Assembly: GCA_022447495.1 (NCBI GenBank)
Contig: JAKVBH010000024.1
Span: 1-62,569 of the forward strand
Direction of reading: 5' to 3'
DNA from: Marinovum sp.
GTDB taxonomy: Bacteria; Pseudomonadota; Alphaproteobacteria; Rhodobacterales; Rhodobacteraceae
DNA: 62,569 nt
Shown here: in pieces, positions 62,098 to 62,569 of the stretch
Numbering within the stretch: position 1 is the stretch's first letter
How the letters are laid out: each line of letters starts with the position of its first letter
Translations under genes and position numbers: made by a program
The notes under the pieces: model-generated
What the model saw: only the letters and a program-made list of their open reading frames with translations
The model's database searches: none
What the model was told of the DNA's origin: nothing

Positions 62098-62569
62098 CTA
62101 TCTCAGTTTCATCATTTCGTCCCTGAATGCCTCAGTCGGGGTTCGCCATCCCAGGCACTTTCTGGGGGTGCCGTTCAAGCGGTCGCAAATCGACTTCATA
62201 TCTCGATTTGAGAGCGCGGCCACAGGCGCATCCTTTGGCAAGTATCGCCGTGCACGTTTGTTGAGGTTCTCGACAGAACCCTTTTGCCACGGCGCTTGCG
62301 GATCACAAAACCATGCTACTGTACCGATCCCAGGCTTGAGTTTGCGCCAGTTCCTGAACTCGATCCCACGATCAAACGTGATCGACTTGCGCGCCGGTTG
62401 AGGCAGGGGTTCCATCACGCTCATCAGTCGGTTCATCAGGTGGTTTGTGCTGCGGTCGTTGTTGCGGAACAGAACGGCAAAGCGGGTCTTGCGCTCGACC
62501 AGTGAGGCAACGTTCATCTTGCCCTGAGCGCGCTCAAAGATCATCAGATCGCCCTCCCATTCACCAAAT
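62098..62569 (-). mobile_element. IS30-family transposase, partial at right edge of window
   Basis: The minus strand is open from the window edge to a TAG at 62098-62100, about 156 codons. It contains the DDE region GEWEGDLMIFERAQGKMNV, LVERKTRF, the SITFDRGIEFRNW segment, FCDPQAPWQKGSVENLNKRA and CDRLNGTPRKCLGWRTPTEA. No stop or frameshift is seen in the visible part, so this copy could be intact; the N-terminal HTH part lies beyond the window. Confidence 0.9.

Overview
The window looks like the chromosome of a marine Rhodobacterales (Roseobacter-group) alphaproteobacterium. This rests on moderately high GC with alphaproteobacterial-style proteins, a TRAP transporter with a twin-arginine binding protein, an AgcS alanine/glycine symporter, an IalB-family protein, a Hint-domain protein of a kind common in roseobacters, and many degraded insertion sequences. 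No tRNA, rRNA or CRISPR array was recognised. All calls are from reading the sequence and recalling families; no database search was run.

Region 1 (1-19520) is a long plus-strand type VI secretion (T6SS) operon, cut by the left edge. In order: a partial unknown gene, an unknown lysine-rich protein, a voltage-gated sodium channel of the NaChBac/NavAb type, a 1401-residue TssB-acidic repeat-TssC fusion, a 95-residue unknown, VgrG, a DUF6931-like protein, PAAR, the FHA protein TagH, TssK, TssL with an OmpA domain, TssM, TagF and the phosphatase PppA. Hcp, ClpV, TssE, TssF, TssG and TssA are not here and may lie to the left. The channel gene overlaps the sheath-fusion gene by four bases, so channel and sheath are translationally coupled. 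This is the most unusual feature of the window.

Region 2 (19595-29125) carries a membrane-anchored M15 peptidase, a methyltransferase, a GpsA-like dehydrogenase, two tandem secreted paralogues on the minus strand, two small secreted proteins, and an ExbB-ExbD-ExbD-TonB-like operon. The TonB-like protein has a very acidic spacer, and its C-terminal domain matches the periplasmic domain of the Ser/Thr kinase at 50194. This links the region to T6SS-type signalling.

Region 3 (29240-41599) is metabolic. It has an IS5-type remnant, agcS with a universal stress protein and a divergent Lrp/AsnC regulator, then an RpiR-regulated operon: N-formylglutamate amidohydrolase-like, TRAP DctQ-DctM-DctP, a glutamine synthetase-like enzyme, an aldehyde dehydrogenase with an in-frame stop, and an iron alcohol dehydrogenase. 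Together these fit gamma-glutamylation, oxidation and hydrolysis of an imported amine or amino alcohol.

Region 4 (41887-52182) has an IalB-family protein, a 1948-residue autotransporter with near-identical 351-bp repeats, and a second signalling operon (DUF6931-like, PP2C phosphatase, PpkA-like kinase). The kinase and TssL share a threonine motif of the type read by FHA domains.

Region 5 (52321-58135) has a VOC protein with a divergent WYL regulator and a sugar-acid catabolic cluster (DenD-like, SDR, IlvD/Edd dehydratase, FAH hydrolase). Region 6 (58136-62569) is a decayed mobile area: a serine recombinase fragment, a Hint protein, an AT-richer lysine-rich orphan, and IS66 and IS30 remnants running off the right edge.
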